The notes: generated by a model from the letters alone, not told the origin. Counted from the first letter of the stretch, positions 25,060-34,545 are shown. The stretch is DNA of 64,000 nucleotides from CAVSUZ01 sp963791885 (GCA_963791885.1 CAWBUL010000005.1:1116001-1180000); one strand, 5' to 3'. Made by a program: numbers and translations.

Positions 25060-25712
25060 AAGCCTTCGTGTCCTGGAGTTCCGGCAAGGACAGCGCCTTC
25101 GCGCTTGTCGCGGCGCGCGATGCGGGAATCGAAATCGCCGGAGTTCTGACCACGATCACCGAGGCCTATGACCGGGTCGCGATGCACGGTGTCCGTCACG
25201 CGCTGCTCGATCGGCAGATCGCGGCGCTGAACCTGCCGGCGATCAAGACCCCGATCCCAAGCCCATGCTCGAACGAAATCTATGAGGCGCGCATGGCGGA
25301 TGCGTGCGCCCGCATCAAGGCGCTTGGCATCCACCACGTCGTATTTGGCGATTTGTTTCTGGAAGACGTCCGCGCCTATCGAATGGACAGACTGACCGCG
25401 ATCGGCATGGAGCCGGTGTTTCCGCTCTGGAAGCGCGACACGACGGTGCTCGCGCGGCAGATGATCGCCAGCGGCATGATCGCGCACATCACCTGCCTCG
25501 ATCCGCGCCGGATCTCCCGCGATTTCGCCGGCCGACGCTTCGATGCGACCCTGCTCGCGGACTTGCCTCCCGACGCCGATCCGTGCGGTGAGAATGGCGA
25601 GTTCCACACCGTGGTGTCGGCAGGGCCGATGTTTGCTGCGCCCATCCCCGTCCGCATCGGCGAAACGGTCGAGCGCGAGGGCTTCGTGTTCACGGACGTG
25701 ATTCCGGAATAA
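25056..25712 (+). CDS. COG2102 adenine nucleotide alpha hydrolase (diphthine-ammonia ligase-like)
   Basis: A 218-residue ATP-pyrophosphatase (N-type/PP-loop fold). The PP-loop is VSWSSGKDSAFAL at the very N-terminus, and GENGEFHTVVSAGPMF is the conserved C-terminal motif of the Dph6/DUF71 family. Eukaryotic and archaeal Dph6 amidates diphthine on EF-2, but bacteria have no diphthamide, so the bacterial role is different and unknown. The start overlaps the preceding stop, tying it to the enolase-superfamily gene and efflux operon. Confidence 0.85.
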   Translation: MKAFVSWSSGKDSAFALVAARDAGIEIAGVLTTITEAYDRVAMHGVRHALLDRQIAALNLPAIKTPIPSPCSNEIYEARMADACARIKALGIHHVVFGDLFLEDVRAYRMDRLTAIGMEPVFPLWKRDTTVLARQMIASGMIAHITCLDPRRISRDFAGRRFDATLLADLPPDADPCGENGEFHTVVSAGPMFAAPIPVRIGETVEREGFVFTDVIPE

Positions 25713-25780
25713 TAAGAGACGCCCCTGCACGAACTGTCGCCAGCATCCAACCTGGTTGGAGCAGGTGCATCCGTACACGG

Positions 25781-25833
25781 TCATTGCGAGGCTCGCGTAG
25801 CGTGCCGCGGCAATCTCGCAGAGCAGTCGCAAC
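25781..25833. repeat. TCATTGCGAG-type dispersed repeat
   Basis: TCATTGCGAGGCTCGCGTAG (from 25781), continuing GTGCCGCGGCAATCTCGC, is an imperfect palindrome of the type often scattered between proteobacterial genes. A related copy starts at 44092. The rest of the 172-bp gap (25713-25884) holds a short palindrome CCAACC-T-GGTTGG at 25747-25759 and no gene. Confidence 0.6.
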
Positions 25834-25884
25834 AATCCGCGGTAGGCGTGGTTTCACAACGTCTCGTTCAACCGCGCGGCAAAC

Positions 25885-26346
25885 TCAATGCCAGCCTTCA
25901 ATCTTGAGACCGCTCACGCGCTCGGCCTCTTCACGCGACACGTAGCGGACGGTCTGGCTGAAGGTCCAGACGTGACCCTCCGGATCGCGCGCGCGATACG
26001 TCCGGTCGCCATAGAACTGATCGGCTGGCTCCTGCAGAATTTCCGCCCCGGCCGCCCTGGCCCGTTCGCAATGCGCCTCGATTCCGTCCTGAAGCTGGAC
26101 ACGGACGAACTGTGTATTCTTTCCCCCGACCGAAGCCGGACTGGCGATAAACTCTGCCCATTCCGAGCCGAGCGAGATGTAGCTGTCGCCAAAATGCATC
26201 TCGGCGTGCCCAAATTGACCATCTTGGTCCGAAATCACCATGCCGCGTTTGAAGCCGAATGCCTTTTCCAGCCAGTCCAGGGCAGCCCACGCATCGCGGT
26301 AGAAAACGCCCGGCACAAAGGTGGGGCGACGAAAAAAGTCTTCCAT
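25885..26346 (-). CDS. VOC (glyoxalase/bleomycin resistance) family protein
   Basis: A 153-residue vicinal-oxygen-chelate fold protein: FVPGVFYRDAWAALDWLEKA, then FGFKRGMVISDQDGQFGHAE, GDSYISLGSEW and the C-terminal YRARDPEGHVWTFSQTVRYV. This layout is typical of metal-dependent or binding-only VOC proteins. ATG 26346 has GAGGAGAG upstream; an extension to 26508 into the next gene is excluded. It lies 25 bp downstream of the amino-acid ABC ATPase on the same strand. Substrate unknown. Confidence 0.8.
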   Translation of the reverse strand: MEDFFRRPTFVPGVFYRDAWAALDWLEKAFGFKRGMVISDQDGQFGHAEMHFGDSYISLGSEWAEFIASPASVGGKNTQFVRVQLQDGIEAHCERARAAGAEILQEPADQFYGDRTYRARDPEGHVWTFSQTVRYVSREEAERVSGLKIEGWH

Positions 26347-26371
26347 CAATCCACTCTCCTCAGCACCATTA

Positions 26372-27154
26372 TTATCGGTCCAGCACGGCGCGAAGAAAAT
26401 CCCGCGTCCTCTGCTCTCGCGGACTGCCGAAAATGCGCTCCGGCGTGTCTTCTTCCACGATCTTCCCGTAATCCATGAAAACGACCCGGGAAGCGACCTG
26501 GCGGGCAAAGTTCATTTCATGCGTCACCACCACCATCGTCATGCCCTGCCGCGCCAGCCGGCGCATCACCCCCAGCACCTCCGTCACCAGCTCAGGATCA
26601 AGCGCGCTGGTCGCTTCGTCGAACAGCATGGCTTTTGGATCCATCGCCAGAGCGCGTGCGATGGCGGCGCGTTGCTGCTGACCGCCGGAGAGTTCCTCGG
26701 GATACGAATCCACCTTGTCCGACAGGCCGACCATGTCCAGCAGTGCGGCCGCCTGCCGGCGCGCCTCCTGCTTCGGCCGCCGCAGCACGTGCACCGGCGC
26801 CTCGATGATGTTGCCCATGACCGTCAGGTGCGGGAACAGATTGAACTGCTGGAACACCATGCCGACCTGCGCGCGCACCGCGGCGATGGTCCGGTTGGAG
26901 TGTGGCCGGAAGATACCGCCTTCCTCGTCCCGATACGCCAGTTGGCCATCAATCCAGATACGGCCGGACTCGGGTATCTCCAGATGATTGATGCAACGGA
27001 GCAGGGTGGATTTGCCGCTGCCGGACGGGCCGATAACGCAGACGACTTCACCCGTAGCGACGGAAAGATCGATTCCTCTCAGCACATGCACCTCGCCGAA
27101 GTGCTTATGCAGATCTTCGATCCGGATCATGGGCCCAGGGGACGATACACTCAT
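26372..27154 (-). CDS. Polar amino acid ABC transporter ATP-binding protein
   Basis: A 260-residue GlnQ/HisP-type ATPase. Walker A is IGPSGSGKSTLLRCINHLE, the Q-loop VGMVFQQFNLFPHLTV, the ABC signature EELSGGQQQRAAIARALA, Walker B KAMLFDEATSALDPE and the H-loop VVVTHEMNFAR. It overlaps the permease stop by 4 bp. Forms a transporter with the genes at 27151 and 27886. Confidence 0.92.
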   Translation of the reverse strand: MSVSSPGPMIRIEDLHKHFGEVHVLRGIDLSVATGEVVCVIGPSGSGKSTLLRCINHLEIPESGRIWIDGQLAYRDEEGGIFRPHSNRTIAAVRAQVGMVFQQFNLFPHLTVMGNIIEAPVHVLRRPKQEARRQAAALLDMVGLSDKVDSYPEELSGGQQQRAAIARALAMDPKAMLFDEATSALDPELVTEVLGVMRRLARQGMTMVVVTHEMNFARQVASRVVFMDYGKIVEEDTPERIFGSPREQRTRDFLRAVLDR

Positions 27155-27834
27155 GGGCGCACCCGTTTCCGGCGATAGCCGGCGCGCGTGATGCGCTCCA
27201 GATACCCGACCAGCCGCGCGGCCGGGAAGCTGACCGCAAAATACATCACCGCTACCACAGTGTAGAGCGTGAAATACTGGTAGCTGAGCGCGGCACGCAC
27301 CTGCGCCGTATAGACCAGTTCCTGGATACTCACCGCGGACGCAAGCGCGGTATCTTTAAACAGGCTGATGAAGTAGTTCCCGAGAACGGGCACGACGATG
27401 CGCACGGCTTGCGGCAGGATGATGCGCCGCATCGCCAGCCCGTGCGTCATGCCCAGCGCCGCGGCTGCGTCATGCTGGCCACGAGCGATGGCCTGGATAC
27501 CCCCGCGATAAACCTCGGAGATATAGGCCGAGTAGTTCAGCGTCAGAGCCAGTACGCCGGCCGTGAAGGCGTCCAGCCGAATGCCGATCGAGGGCAGCAC
27601 GTAGTAGACATAGATCAGTTGCAGCAGAAGCGGCGTGCCGCGGATCACCTCGATATAGCTCTTGATGATCCAGCGCAGCAGCACGAAGCGTGACATGCCG
27701 GCCAGGGCAACGAGCAATCCACAGATCAAGGCCAGCACGATCACCACCGCAGTCAACTCGACCGTGATCAGCAGTCCACCCAGAAGCGGCCCGATATTCT
27801 CAACCGCAACCTGCGGGTCAAAGAGTTTGAACAC
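27151..27834 (-). CDS. Polar amino acid ABC transporter permease
   Basis: A 227-residue HisM/GlnP-type permease with about five helices. The start FKLFDPQVAVENIGPLLGGL is typical, as are EVIRGTPLLLQLIYVYYVLP and the EAA-loop-like HDAAAALGMTHGLAMRRIIL. It begins with GTG at 27834. Only one permease is present, so it probably homodimerises. Confidence 0.9.
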   Translation of the reverse strand: MFKLFDPQVAVENIGPLLGGLLITVELTAVVIVLALICGLLVALAGMSRFVLLRWIIKSYIEVIRGTPLLLQLIYVYYVLPSIGIRLDAFTAGVLALTLNYSAYISEVYRGGIQAIARGQHDAAAALGMTHGLAMRRIILPQAVRIVVPVLGNYFISLFKDTALASAVSIQELVYTAQVRAALSYQYFTLYTVVAVMYFAVSFPAARLVGYLERITRAGYRRKRVRP

Positions 27835-27885
27835 GTGCCGTCAGATAAAGGCCGCAGGCCGGGTGTATCCACGGTCCGCCGGCGA

Positions 27886-28770
27886 TCAGGGATGCAGCTG
27901 GAACATCACCAGATTCCGGTCAGTCAGCCCGTATTTCCTCAGTATGGCGCTGACCACACCGGCAGCGCGGAGTTCAGCCAGCGCTCCAGTATAGGCCGCG
28001 CGCAAAGAGCAGTCTTCCTTGCGGATGCCGAACCGTGCCATGCCGTAGCCGCCACCCTGGATCATGTCGGTCGGTACGGCGATGTTCCACAGCGGATCGA
28101 GGTTGTTGTTCGGATTTTCCTTGTCGAACTGCTTATAGACCACGTCATCTTCCAGAACCGCGTCGAGCCGGCCCTGATTGAGGCTCTGCAGCTCATCCAC
28201 CTCCTGCTTGAACTCGGTGGGTTCGACGCCGATGCGGCGCAGGTATAAATCCGCTGCACTACCGGTGATGGCGCCGACCCGCTTGCCCTTCAGCTGCGCA
28301 TAGGCAGTCACGTTCAGCGGGTTGCCCTTCCCTACGATCAGCACCGGGCCGTACCACCAAGCCGGGCCGGAGAAGCTGATCACCTTCAGGCGCTCCGGCG
28401 TCACGTGGATATCGGCGGCGATCACATCGATGCGGCGGGAGAGCAGGGAGGGGATCACGGATTCCCAGGGCATCCACACCACGTTGATTTTGGTGATGCC
28501 CAGCACGTCCAGCGCCGCTTTGTTGATGTCCCAGTCGATGCCGGTGGGCTGCTTGTTGGCGTCCTGAAACGCCTCGGGCGGGTTGACGTTGAACCCGAGC
28601 GAAATGCCGTTCTTGACCGCGTTTGCGTAGGACGGGTCGCCGCAATTGGCCACGTCCGGCTTCATTTCCACATAGAACGGCAGTTGCTGGGCGAATGCCG
28701 TGCCCGCGGCGACCGTCAGCGCGGCGCCGGTGACGGCAATGCGGGCCCACTGAGACAGCGTTCGCAACAT
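27886..28770 (-). CDS. Amino acid ABC transporter substrate-binding protein
   Basis: A 294-residue periplasmic family 3 binding protein. It has a Sec signal peptide (IAVTGAALTVAAGTAFA, cleavage before QQLPF), then GISLGFNVNPPEAFQDANKQ, PTGIDWDINKAALDVLGI, VDVIAADIHVTPER-like and LKGKRVGAITGSAADLYLRR, the typical two-lobe pattern. The ligand is unknown (polar amino acid or opine-like). Divergent from the enolase-superfamily gene at 28898, which suggests the transported compound may feed that enzyme. Confidence 0.9.
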   Translation of the reverse strand: MLRTLSQWARIAVTGAALTVAAGTAFAQQLPFYVEMKPDVANCGDPSYANAVKNGISLGFNVNPPEAFQDANKQPTGIDWDINKAALDVLGITKINVVWMPWESVIPSLLSRRIDVIAADIHVTPERLKVISFSGPAWWYGPVLIVGKGNPLNVTAYAQLKGKRVGAITGSAADLYLRRIGVEPTEFKQEVDELQSLNQGRLDAVLEDDVVYKQFDKENPNNNLDPLWNIAVPTDMIQGGGYGMARFGIRKEDCSLRAAYTGALAELRAAGVVSAILRKYGLTDRNLVMFQLHP

Positions 28771-28897
28771 CGATGCATCCCCCGGTTCTTATCGCGGCGT
28801 TCCTCAGCCGCGCGCGGACGCTAGCACGGCCCCGCTTGACTGCAACAGCCAGCCCGGCAAACCGTCGCGCCATCAATCGGCCGGAGGAAGCTTTGTC

Positions 28898-30013
28898 ATG
28901 AAGATCACCGACGTTCAGGCGCTCTATCTGCGGCTGCCCGACATTCAGCAGCGCACTGACAGCTCACAGGACGCACTGCTGGTGAAAGTGACCACAGACT
29001 CCGGTCTGGTGGGCTGGGGCGAGGTGGATGGTTGTCCCGCCGTGGCGAAGGCGGTGATCGAAGCCGGTTACTCCCACACCCAGGTCAACGGCCTCCGCGC
29101 CATCCTCCTTGGCGAGGATCCGCTCGACACCACGCGGCTATGGGACAAGATGTATCAGCAGACGCTGTATTTCGGTCGCAGCGGCGCGACGATCCAGGCG
29201 ATGGCGGGTGTTGATCTCGCGCTGTGGGACATCAAGGGCAAGGCACTCGGCCAGCCGATTGTCACGCTGCTGGGCGGTGCGTTCCGCGACAAGATGCGGG
29301 TCTATTCGTCCAACATGTTCCAGTTCACCGTGGAAGCGACGGTGGAGCGTGCGAAACGCGCGATCGACACCGGGCACACGGCGGTGAAGTTCGGCTGGGA
29401 GCCCTTCGGGCACGATGCCACCACCGACCTGCGCTACGTCGAAGCGATCCGAAAGGCGATCGGCGATAAAAACGACTTCATGCTGGATGTCGGCCTGGTG
29501 TGGGACGCCAAGACGACCATCCAGCGGGCGCGGCTGTTCGAACCGTATCGGCTGTTCTGGATCGAGGAACCGCTGCATCCGGATGATTACACCGGCTACG
29601 CCAAAGTCTCCCGCACCTGCCTGCAGCACATCGCGGCCGGAGAGCAGGAGTGCAGCGTGGTGGGATTCGAGCGGCTGATAGATCAGGGCGGGATCGATAT
29701 CGTGCAGATCGATCTCACCCGTTGCGGCTTCACTCAGGCGATGCGCATTGCGGCGATCGCGCATCGGGCGGGACGGAAGGTGTGCAACCACAACTTCACG
29801 ACCGACATCAACACAGCCGCGTCGCTCCACTTCCTATGCGCGATCGAGAACGCCCTGGTGATGGAATACTGCGTCGAGCCGAGCGAGATCTCGCGCCGCT
29901 TGGCGAAAAAGCCTGTGACGATCAAGGACGGTTATGCGCACCTGCCGCAGGAATCGGGCCTCGGCATCGAACCGAACCAGGAAATCATCGAGAAGTACCT
30001 GGTGCGGAGTTAG
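28898..30013 (+). CDS. Mandelate racemase/muconate lactonizing enzyme family protein (II)
   Basis: A 371-residue enolase-superfamily enzyme. Metal ligands lie in FMLDVGLVWD, FWIEEPLHPDD and AAGEQECS; a catalytic-His candidate is in CNHNFTTDINTAA. As in the member at 23887, the position of the KxK motif reads TAVKFGWEPFGH. SD GGAGGAAGC is at -8. It is related to but clearly diverged from the 23887 protein. Expected to be a sugar-acid (de)hydratase or epimerase; its divergent amino-acid-type ABC transporter is a hint to substrate supply. Confidence 0.87.
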   Translation: MKITDVQALYLRLPDIQQRTDSSQDALLVKVTTDSGLVGWGEVDGCPAVAKAVIEAGYSHTQVNGLRAILLGEDPLDTTRLWDKMYQQTLYFGRSGATIQAMAGVDLALWDIKGKALGQPIVTLLGGAFRDKMRVYSSNMFQFTVEATVERAKRAIDTGHTAVKFGWEPFGHDATTDLRYVEAIRKAIGDKNDFMLDVGLVWDAKTTIQRARLFEPYRLFWIEEPLHPDDYTGYAKVSRTCLQHIAAGEQECSVVGFERLIDQGGIDIVQIDLTRCGFTQAMRIAAIAHRAGRKVCNHNFTTDINTAASLHFLCAIENALVMEYCVEPSEISRRLAKKPVTIKDGYAHLPQESGLGIEPNQEIIEKYLVRS

Positions 30014-30045
30014 GAACCACGCCGCGGCCGGATCGTTCTCGGGCT

Positions 30046-30186
30046 ATGGAATCAGGTCATCCACCCCAGCCCGAGGACGAACCGTCCGGCGTTCCTATCC
30101 CGGACCCCATTCCGGTCGAGGAGCCGCAGGAGGCACCGCCGCCGAAATCTCCGCCCCGGAGTCCGCCGGACCCGATCACGGCCTGA
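30046..30186 (+). CDS. Small proline-rich hypothetical protein
   Basis: A 46-residue ORF starting MESGHPPQPEDEPSG and continuing PIPDPIPVEEPQEAPPPKSP, about 40% proline and acidic. Short Pro-rich ORFs of this kind occur in many alphaproteobacteria and are usually unannotated. Composition could also come from chance in GC-rich DNA, so support is modest. It ends 7 bp before the convergent GMC gene. Confidence 0.4.
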   Translation: MESGHPPQPEDEPSGVPIPDPIPVEEPQEAPPPKSPPRSPPDPITA

Positions 30187-30192
30187 CGGCCG

Positions 30193-31921
30193 TTAGGCCG
30201 CCATCGCGCGGTCGGCCCCAACCCGGCGCTCCGCCTTCACGATATCGGCTATCTTCTCCGCCATCATCAGCACCGGCACGTTCAGATTGGCGCACGGCAC
30301 CGTCGGCATGATCGACGCGTCGCACACGCGAAGCCCCTCCACACCGATCACCCGCCCCGACCCATCCGTCACCGCCATCCGGTCCAGCGGATCGCCCATG
30401 CGGCACGCGCCGCACGCATGCCACGTACCGCCGACACAACGCCGCAGATGTTCCTCCAGCGCCGCTTCGTCCTGGCCAAGAATCTCCGCCGGATGCCGAG
30501 CCTCCATGGCAAACGCCATGAAGCGTCGCCGCAGCCCGGCGTGATAATCCATCAGCGGCCCAGCCACGGCCATCACCATCCCATTGCGCACCGACGGCCG
30601 GGTCAGTGCCCGGATGCGGCTGGAAAATCCGGCGGGGAATATGTCCAGCACGACGCCCTTCAGCGGCGCCGAGGTCAACGCCCGCACGCCCATGCGGAAG
30701 CCCTCCTTCAACCGTGCCATGTCCCGCGGATCGGACAGCATGCGGAAATCGATCTCCGCCGGTTCGTCCGGCGATTCACCCAACCGGATACGGCCGCGCG
30801 AATAGGCCTTGTTGACCCAGAACCCCAGGCCGCCGATCCGCGTGCCGACGGCGTGCCACGAAGAGCGCGTGGAGATCGCCACATGCATATCGCCCGGCGG
30901 TGTACCGGGCACACCTGACGAATATCGCAGCAGCGCCTGCAAATGATGCCCCCGATCGCGGGAGCGCCGCGCATCCGGTGCAAGAAAGGCTGAGACACCG
31001 ACATTGGGATGCTCCAGCAGGTTCTCGCCAACTCCCGGGCGTCGTTCAGCCACAGCAGTAATGCCGCGCTCGCGCAGGTGGATCGGATCGCCAATGCCAT
31101 TCCGCATCAGCATGACCGGCGATTGCAGCGCGCCCAGCGACAGAATCACCTGCTGCGCGTTGCACTGTCTCCGTCTCACCGCGTCGCAGCCGCACGCCGA
31201 CAACGCGCTTCCCCTCGAATTCCAGCCCGGCCACGACCGTCTCGGTCATGATGCGAAGATTAGGACGCGCGCGCACCGCCGGTGTCAGATAGACCACTGC
31301 GGCGCTGGCACGGCGGCCGTCGTCATCGACATTGTGCGTCGTCGGGAAGATGCCGTCGGCCCAGAGCCCGTTCTGATCGTCCTGCAGCTTATAGCCCATC
31401 CCTTGGAACGCCTCCGCGACACCGCGCGTGAAGCGCGTCCAGTCCTCCCGCCGGTGACGGCGGATCGGCAGCGGCCCGTCCTTGCCGTGCCACGGCTCAC
31501 CGTAGTCGCAGTCGCTCTCCAGCTTGCGGAAATAGGGCAGGACCTCGTTCCAGCCCCAGCCATGCGCCCCGGTCGCGTCCCATTCGTCGTAATCGTATGG
31601 AGACCCGCGATTGGCGCAGATGCCGTTGATCGACGATCCGCCGCCCAGAATGCGCGCCTGTTCGTAGAACCGCACCGCACCGCGCTGATTCGTTCCCGTA
31701 TCGCCGCGCGACGCCGCCAGCGTGGGCCATAGCCAGTCTGCGATCGAAATACGCCTGCCCCGGATACGGCGAGGACAGCCGCACGGGATACATCTCCGGC
31801 GTCAGGTCCTTTCCGCCTCGACCAGCAGAACGCGCGTACCTGGATCTTCCGAAAGCCGCGCCGCGAGCGCACACCCCGCCGAGCCTCCGCCCGCAATGAG
31901 GATATCCACGGGATCGGACAT
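30193..31921 (-). pseudogene. GMC-family oxidoreductase broken by three frameshifts
   Basis: FAD-dependent choline/alcohol dehydrogenase-type enzyme. The start (ATG 31921, SD GGAGGG) gives SDPVDILIAGGGSAGCALAA, the FAD-binding GxGxxG. The frame then shifts near 31813-31818 (to GGKDLTPEMYPVRLSSPYPG), near 31722-31740 (to LWPTLAASRGDTGTNQRGAV and RILGGGSSINGICANRG) and near 31155-31170 (to AQQVILSLGALQSPVMLMRN). The last frame carries the C-terminal HACGACRMG and VCDASIMPTVPCANLN, with the active-site His region. Joined, it makes ~560 residues, normal for GMC. No long intact product exists as written. Confidence 0.85.
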
Positions 31922-31988
31922 GCTTCGTTCCCTCCGCCGGGCTTTCACGCCTGCCCGGGTTCTGCCAAGCTCAGTACCAACTAAGGCT

Positions 31989-32037
31989 AGAGCAGGATGG
32001 CGCGAGGCGAAACGTCGGAACGCGTCAATCCTGCTCT
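31989..32037. repeat. Single-hairpin relative of the TAGAGC repeat
   Basis: Perfect 10-bp outer arms AGAGCAGGAT (31989-31998) and ATCCTGCTCT (32028-32037), with a CGCG/CGCG inner pair, lie in the gap between the GMC gene and the peptide-binding protein. The preceding CT and the order AGAGC-GAT-GCGC match the other TAGAGC elements at 13585, 37401 and 55389. It could fold in the leader of the downstream ABC operon. Confidence 0.65.
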
Positions 32038-32062
32038 CAAACACCGAAAGGGAGGAATTGGA

Positions 32063-33592
32063 ATGGATCGGCGAGCGTTTCTTCTGGGTTCAGCGGCCAC
32101 CGCAACGATTGCCGCATCGCTGCGAGCGCGCGCGCAAGGCGCGAGCGTCCTGAACGTCGCAACGACCGGAGATCCCGGGCCGCTCGATCCCACGCCCGTC
32201 ACCTCCGACCTGCTCTCCGAAATCACCCAGCATTTCTATGAAACGCTGTACATCTTCGCGCCCGATTTCAGCATCGCGCCACTGCTCGCCTCGGCGCTGC
32301 CGCAGATCAGCGCGGACGGGAAGGAGTACACGATCCCCCTGCGTTCGGGCGTACCGTATCACGACGGCAGCACCATGAATGCCGACGATGTCGTTGCATC
32401 TTTGCAACGCTGGGGCCGGCTGTCGCCGCGTGGGCGCACGCCGTGGACATTCCTCGATCAGATCAGTGCGCCGGACGCCAACACCGTCCGCATCACCCTA
32501 AAGCAGGCCTATTCCCCGTTGGTGAACCTGCTCGCCTTTCCCAACGGATCGCCCATCATCATGCCGAAGCGCATTGCCACCGCGCCCGATCCGCTGAAGG
32601 AGTTCGTCGGCACCGGCCCATGGAAATTCGTCGAGTACAGGCCCGACACCTGGGTGCGCATTGGCAAGTTCGCGCAATACGTCTCTCCCCCCGGCAAGCC
32701 CGACGGCTTCGTCGGCGAACGCAAGGCGCTGATCGACGAAATCCGCTTCCTCCCGGCTCCCAATCCCACCACGCGCGCGGACGCGCTCATCGCCGGCCAG
32801 TATCAATGGGCCGACAACCTGACGCCGGAGGGATACAAGCGCATCCACGGCAATCCGGGGATCACGCCCGGTGTGCTCACGGCCGCCAACTGGCCGCTGT
32901 TCATCATGAACAACGCGAAGGGCGTGATGGCCAATATGGGCATCCGCCGCGCCGTGCAGGCGGCCATCAACTGCTCCGACGCGCTGGCCGCCGCGTTCGG
33001 CGATCCCAGCCTGTGGAAGCTGCAAGGCTCCATCTATCCGCCGGGCACCGCGTGGTACGATCCGGACGCGCCAGGCTACAACCAGGGCAACGCCGACAAG
33101 GCGTCCTCCCTGCTCAAACAGGCCGGCTACAAAGGCGAGCCGGTGCGCGTCCTTACCAGCGTGCAGTACGACTACCAGTTCAAGATCGCCCAGGTGATCC
33201 AGGCCAACCTGACCGATGCCGGCTTCAAGATCGATCTCGTGGTCACCGATTGGGCCACCATCTTGCAGCGCCGCCAAAACAAAGACCTGTGGGACGCCTT
33301 CGTCACCGGCCATGGCGTGGTGCCGGAGCCGTCCTCCATCACCATCTTCAACCCAAGCTATCCCGGTTGGTGGGATACGCCGGACAAGCACGCTGCGCTC
33401 GATGCCTTCACAAGCGAGAGCGATCCCGCCAAGCGTGTACCGCTCTGGCACAAGCTTCAGGCGCTGTTTTACAGCGAGGTGCCGACGGTCAAGATCGGCG
33501 ACGGTTACACGATGTTCGGCGCGACGAAGAAGATAGCCGGCTATTACCCCGGCATCTGGCCCGCGTTCTGGAACACCACCCTGGCCACCTGA
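32063..33592 (+). CDS. Peptide/nickel-type ABC transporter substrate-binding protein
   Basis: A 509-residue family 5 extracellular solute-binding protein (DppA/OppA-like). It begins with a twin-arginine-like leader MDRRAFLLGSAATATIAASL, ending RARAQ. Family landmarks include TGDPGPLDPTPVTSDLLSEI, YHDGSTMNADDVVASLQRWG and FVGTGPWKFVEYRPD. ATG 32063 has GGGAGGAATTGG upstream; an ATG-less extension to 31997 crosses the hairpin and is excluded. First gene of a complete five-gene transporter. Confidence 0.92.
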   Translation: MDRRAFLLGSAATATIAASLRARAQGASVLNVATTGDPGPLDPTPVTSDLLSEITQHFYETLYIFAPDFSIAPLLASALPQISADGKEYTIPLRSGVPYHDGSTMNADDVVASLQRWGRLSPRGRTPWTFLDQISAPDANTVRITLKQAYSPLVNLLAFPNGSPIIMPKRIATAPDPLKEFVGTGPWKFVEYRPDTWVRIGKFAQYVSPPGKPDGFVGERKALIDEIRFLPAPNPTTRADALIAGQYQWADNLTPEGYKRIHGNPGITPGVLTAANWPLFIMNNAKGVMANMGIRRAVQAAINCSDALAAAFGDPSLWKLQGSIYPPGTAWYDPDAPGYNQGNADKASSLLKQAGYKGEPVRVLTSVQYDYQFKIAQVIQANLTDAGFKIDLVVTDWATILQRRQNKDLWDAFVTGHGVVPEPSSITIFNPSYPGWWDTPDKHAALDAFTSESDPAKRVPLWHKLQALFYSEVPTVKIGDGYTMFGATKKIAGYYPGIWPAFWNTTLAT

Positions 33593-33602
33593 CGTCGCGC
33601 CG

Positions 33603-34544
33603 ATGACCAACTACCTGCTCCGCCGGCTCGCCGGCATGGTCATCGTGATGTTTCTGGTCGCCACCATCGTGTTCATTATTGCGCACGTCATTCCCGGCGA
33701 TCCGGCGGCGGTCATGCTCGGCCCCGCCGCCACTGGCGCGGATATTGCCGCGCTACGCACCCGCCTCGGCTTGGATGCGCCGCTACCCATACAGTACCTT
33801 CACTTCATGCGCTCGGTGCTGCAGCTTCGCCTCGGTGAATCCATCTTCCTGGGCCGCAGCGTCACCCAGGCACTGGCCGAACGAGCGCCGCTGACGCTGC
33901 AACTCACGCTTCTTTCTGCCGGTCTAGCTACGTTCATCGGCATCCCGGTCGGCATTCTGTCCGCGGTGCGGCGCGGCAGCGTGACGGATCAGGTCGTCAC
34001 TGCGATCTCCGTTGCCGGAGCCAGCCTGCCCAGTTTCTGGATCGGCCTGACCTTGATCGAATATCTCGCCGTGCGCTGGCATCTCCTGCCGGTCGCCGGT
34101 TACGGCCCACCCGGCGCCACCCTGCTGCAACGCCTGCCATTTCTCATCATGCCCGCGATCGCGCTCGGTATTCCCAACTCGGCATTGATCATCCGCTTCA
34201 CCCGTACCAGCATGCTGGACGTGCTGTCAGAGGATTACGTGCGCACCGCACGCGCCAAGGGCCTACCGCCTGCCATGGTGATTTTCAAACACGCGTTCCG
34301 CAACGCGCGCACCCAGGTACTGACGGTGATCGGCCTGACCGTCGCCGGCCTGCTCGGCGGCGCGATCGTCACGGAGACGGTGTTCGGCCTGCCCGGCGTC
34401 GGCAACCTCGTCGTTTCCGCCGTGCTGCGACGCGACTATCCGGTGATCGAGGGCGCGCTGCTGGTCATCTCCGGCATCTACGTGCTGATCAACCTGGGCA
34501 TCGATCTGCTCTACGCCGTGCTCGATCCGCGGGTCCGCTATTAG
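33603..34544 (+). CDS. Dipeptide/oligopeptide-type ABC permease (DppB-like)
   Basis: A 313-residue permease with six helices. NYLLRRLAGMVIVMFLVATI and the PGDPAAVMLGP loop are the family start. The EAA loop reads RTARAKGLPPAMVIFKHAFR, and LLYAVLDPRVRY closes the protein. It lies 10 bp after the binding-protein stop. Confidence 0.93.
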   Translation: MTNYLLRRLAGMVIVMFLVATIVFIIAHVIPGDPAAVMLGPAATGADIAALRTRLGLDAPLPIQYLHFMRSVLQLRLGESIFLGRSVTQALAERAPLTLQLTLLSAGLATFIGIPVGILSAVRRGSVTDQVVTAISVAGASLPSFWIGLTLIEYLAVRWHLLPVAGYGPPGATLLQRLPFLIMPAIALGIPNSALIIRFTRTSMLDVLSEDYVRTARAKGLPPAMVIFKHAFRNARTQVLTVIGLTVAGLLGGAIVTETVFGLPGVGNLVVSAVLRRDYPVIEGALLVISGIYVLINLGIDLLYAVLDPRVRY

Positions 34545-34545
34545 C

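Noticed and set aside
23887..30013. The two enolase-superfamily genes as a recent duplication
   Set aside because: They share family motifs only; the sequences are clearly diverged and their neighbours differ.
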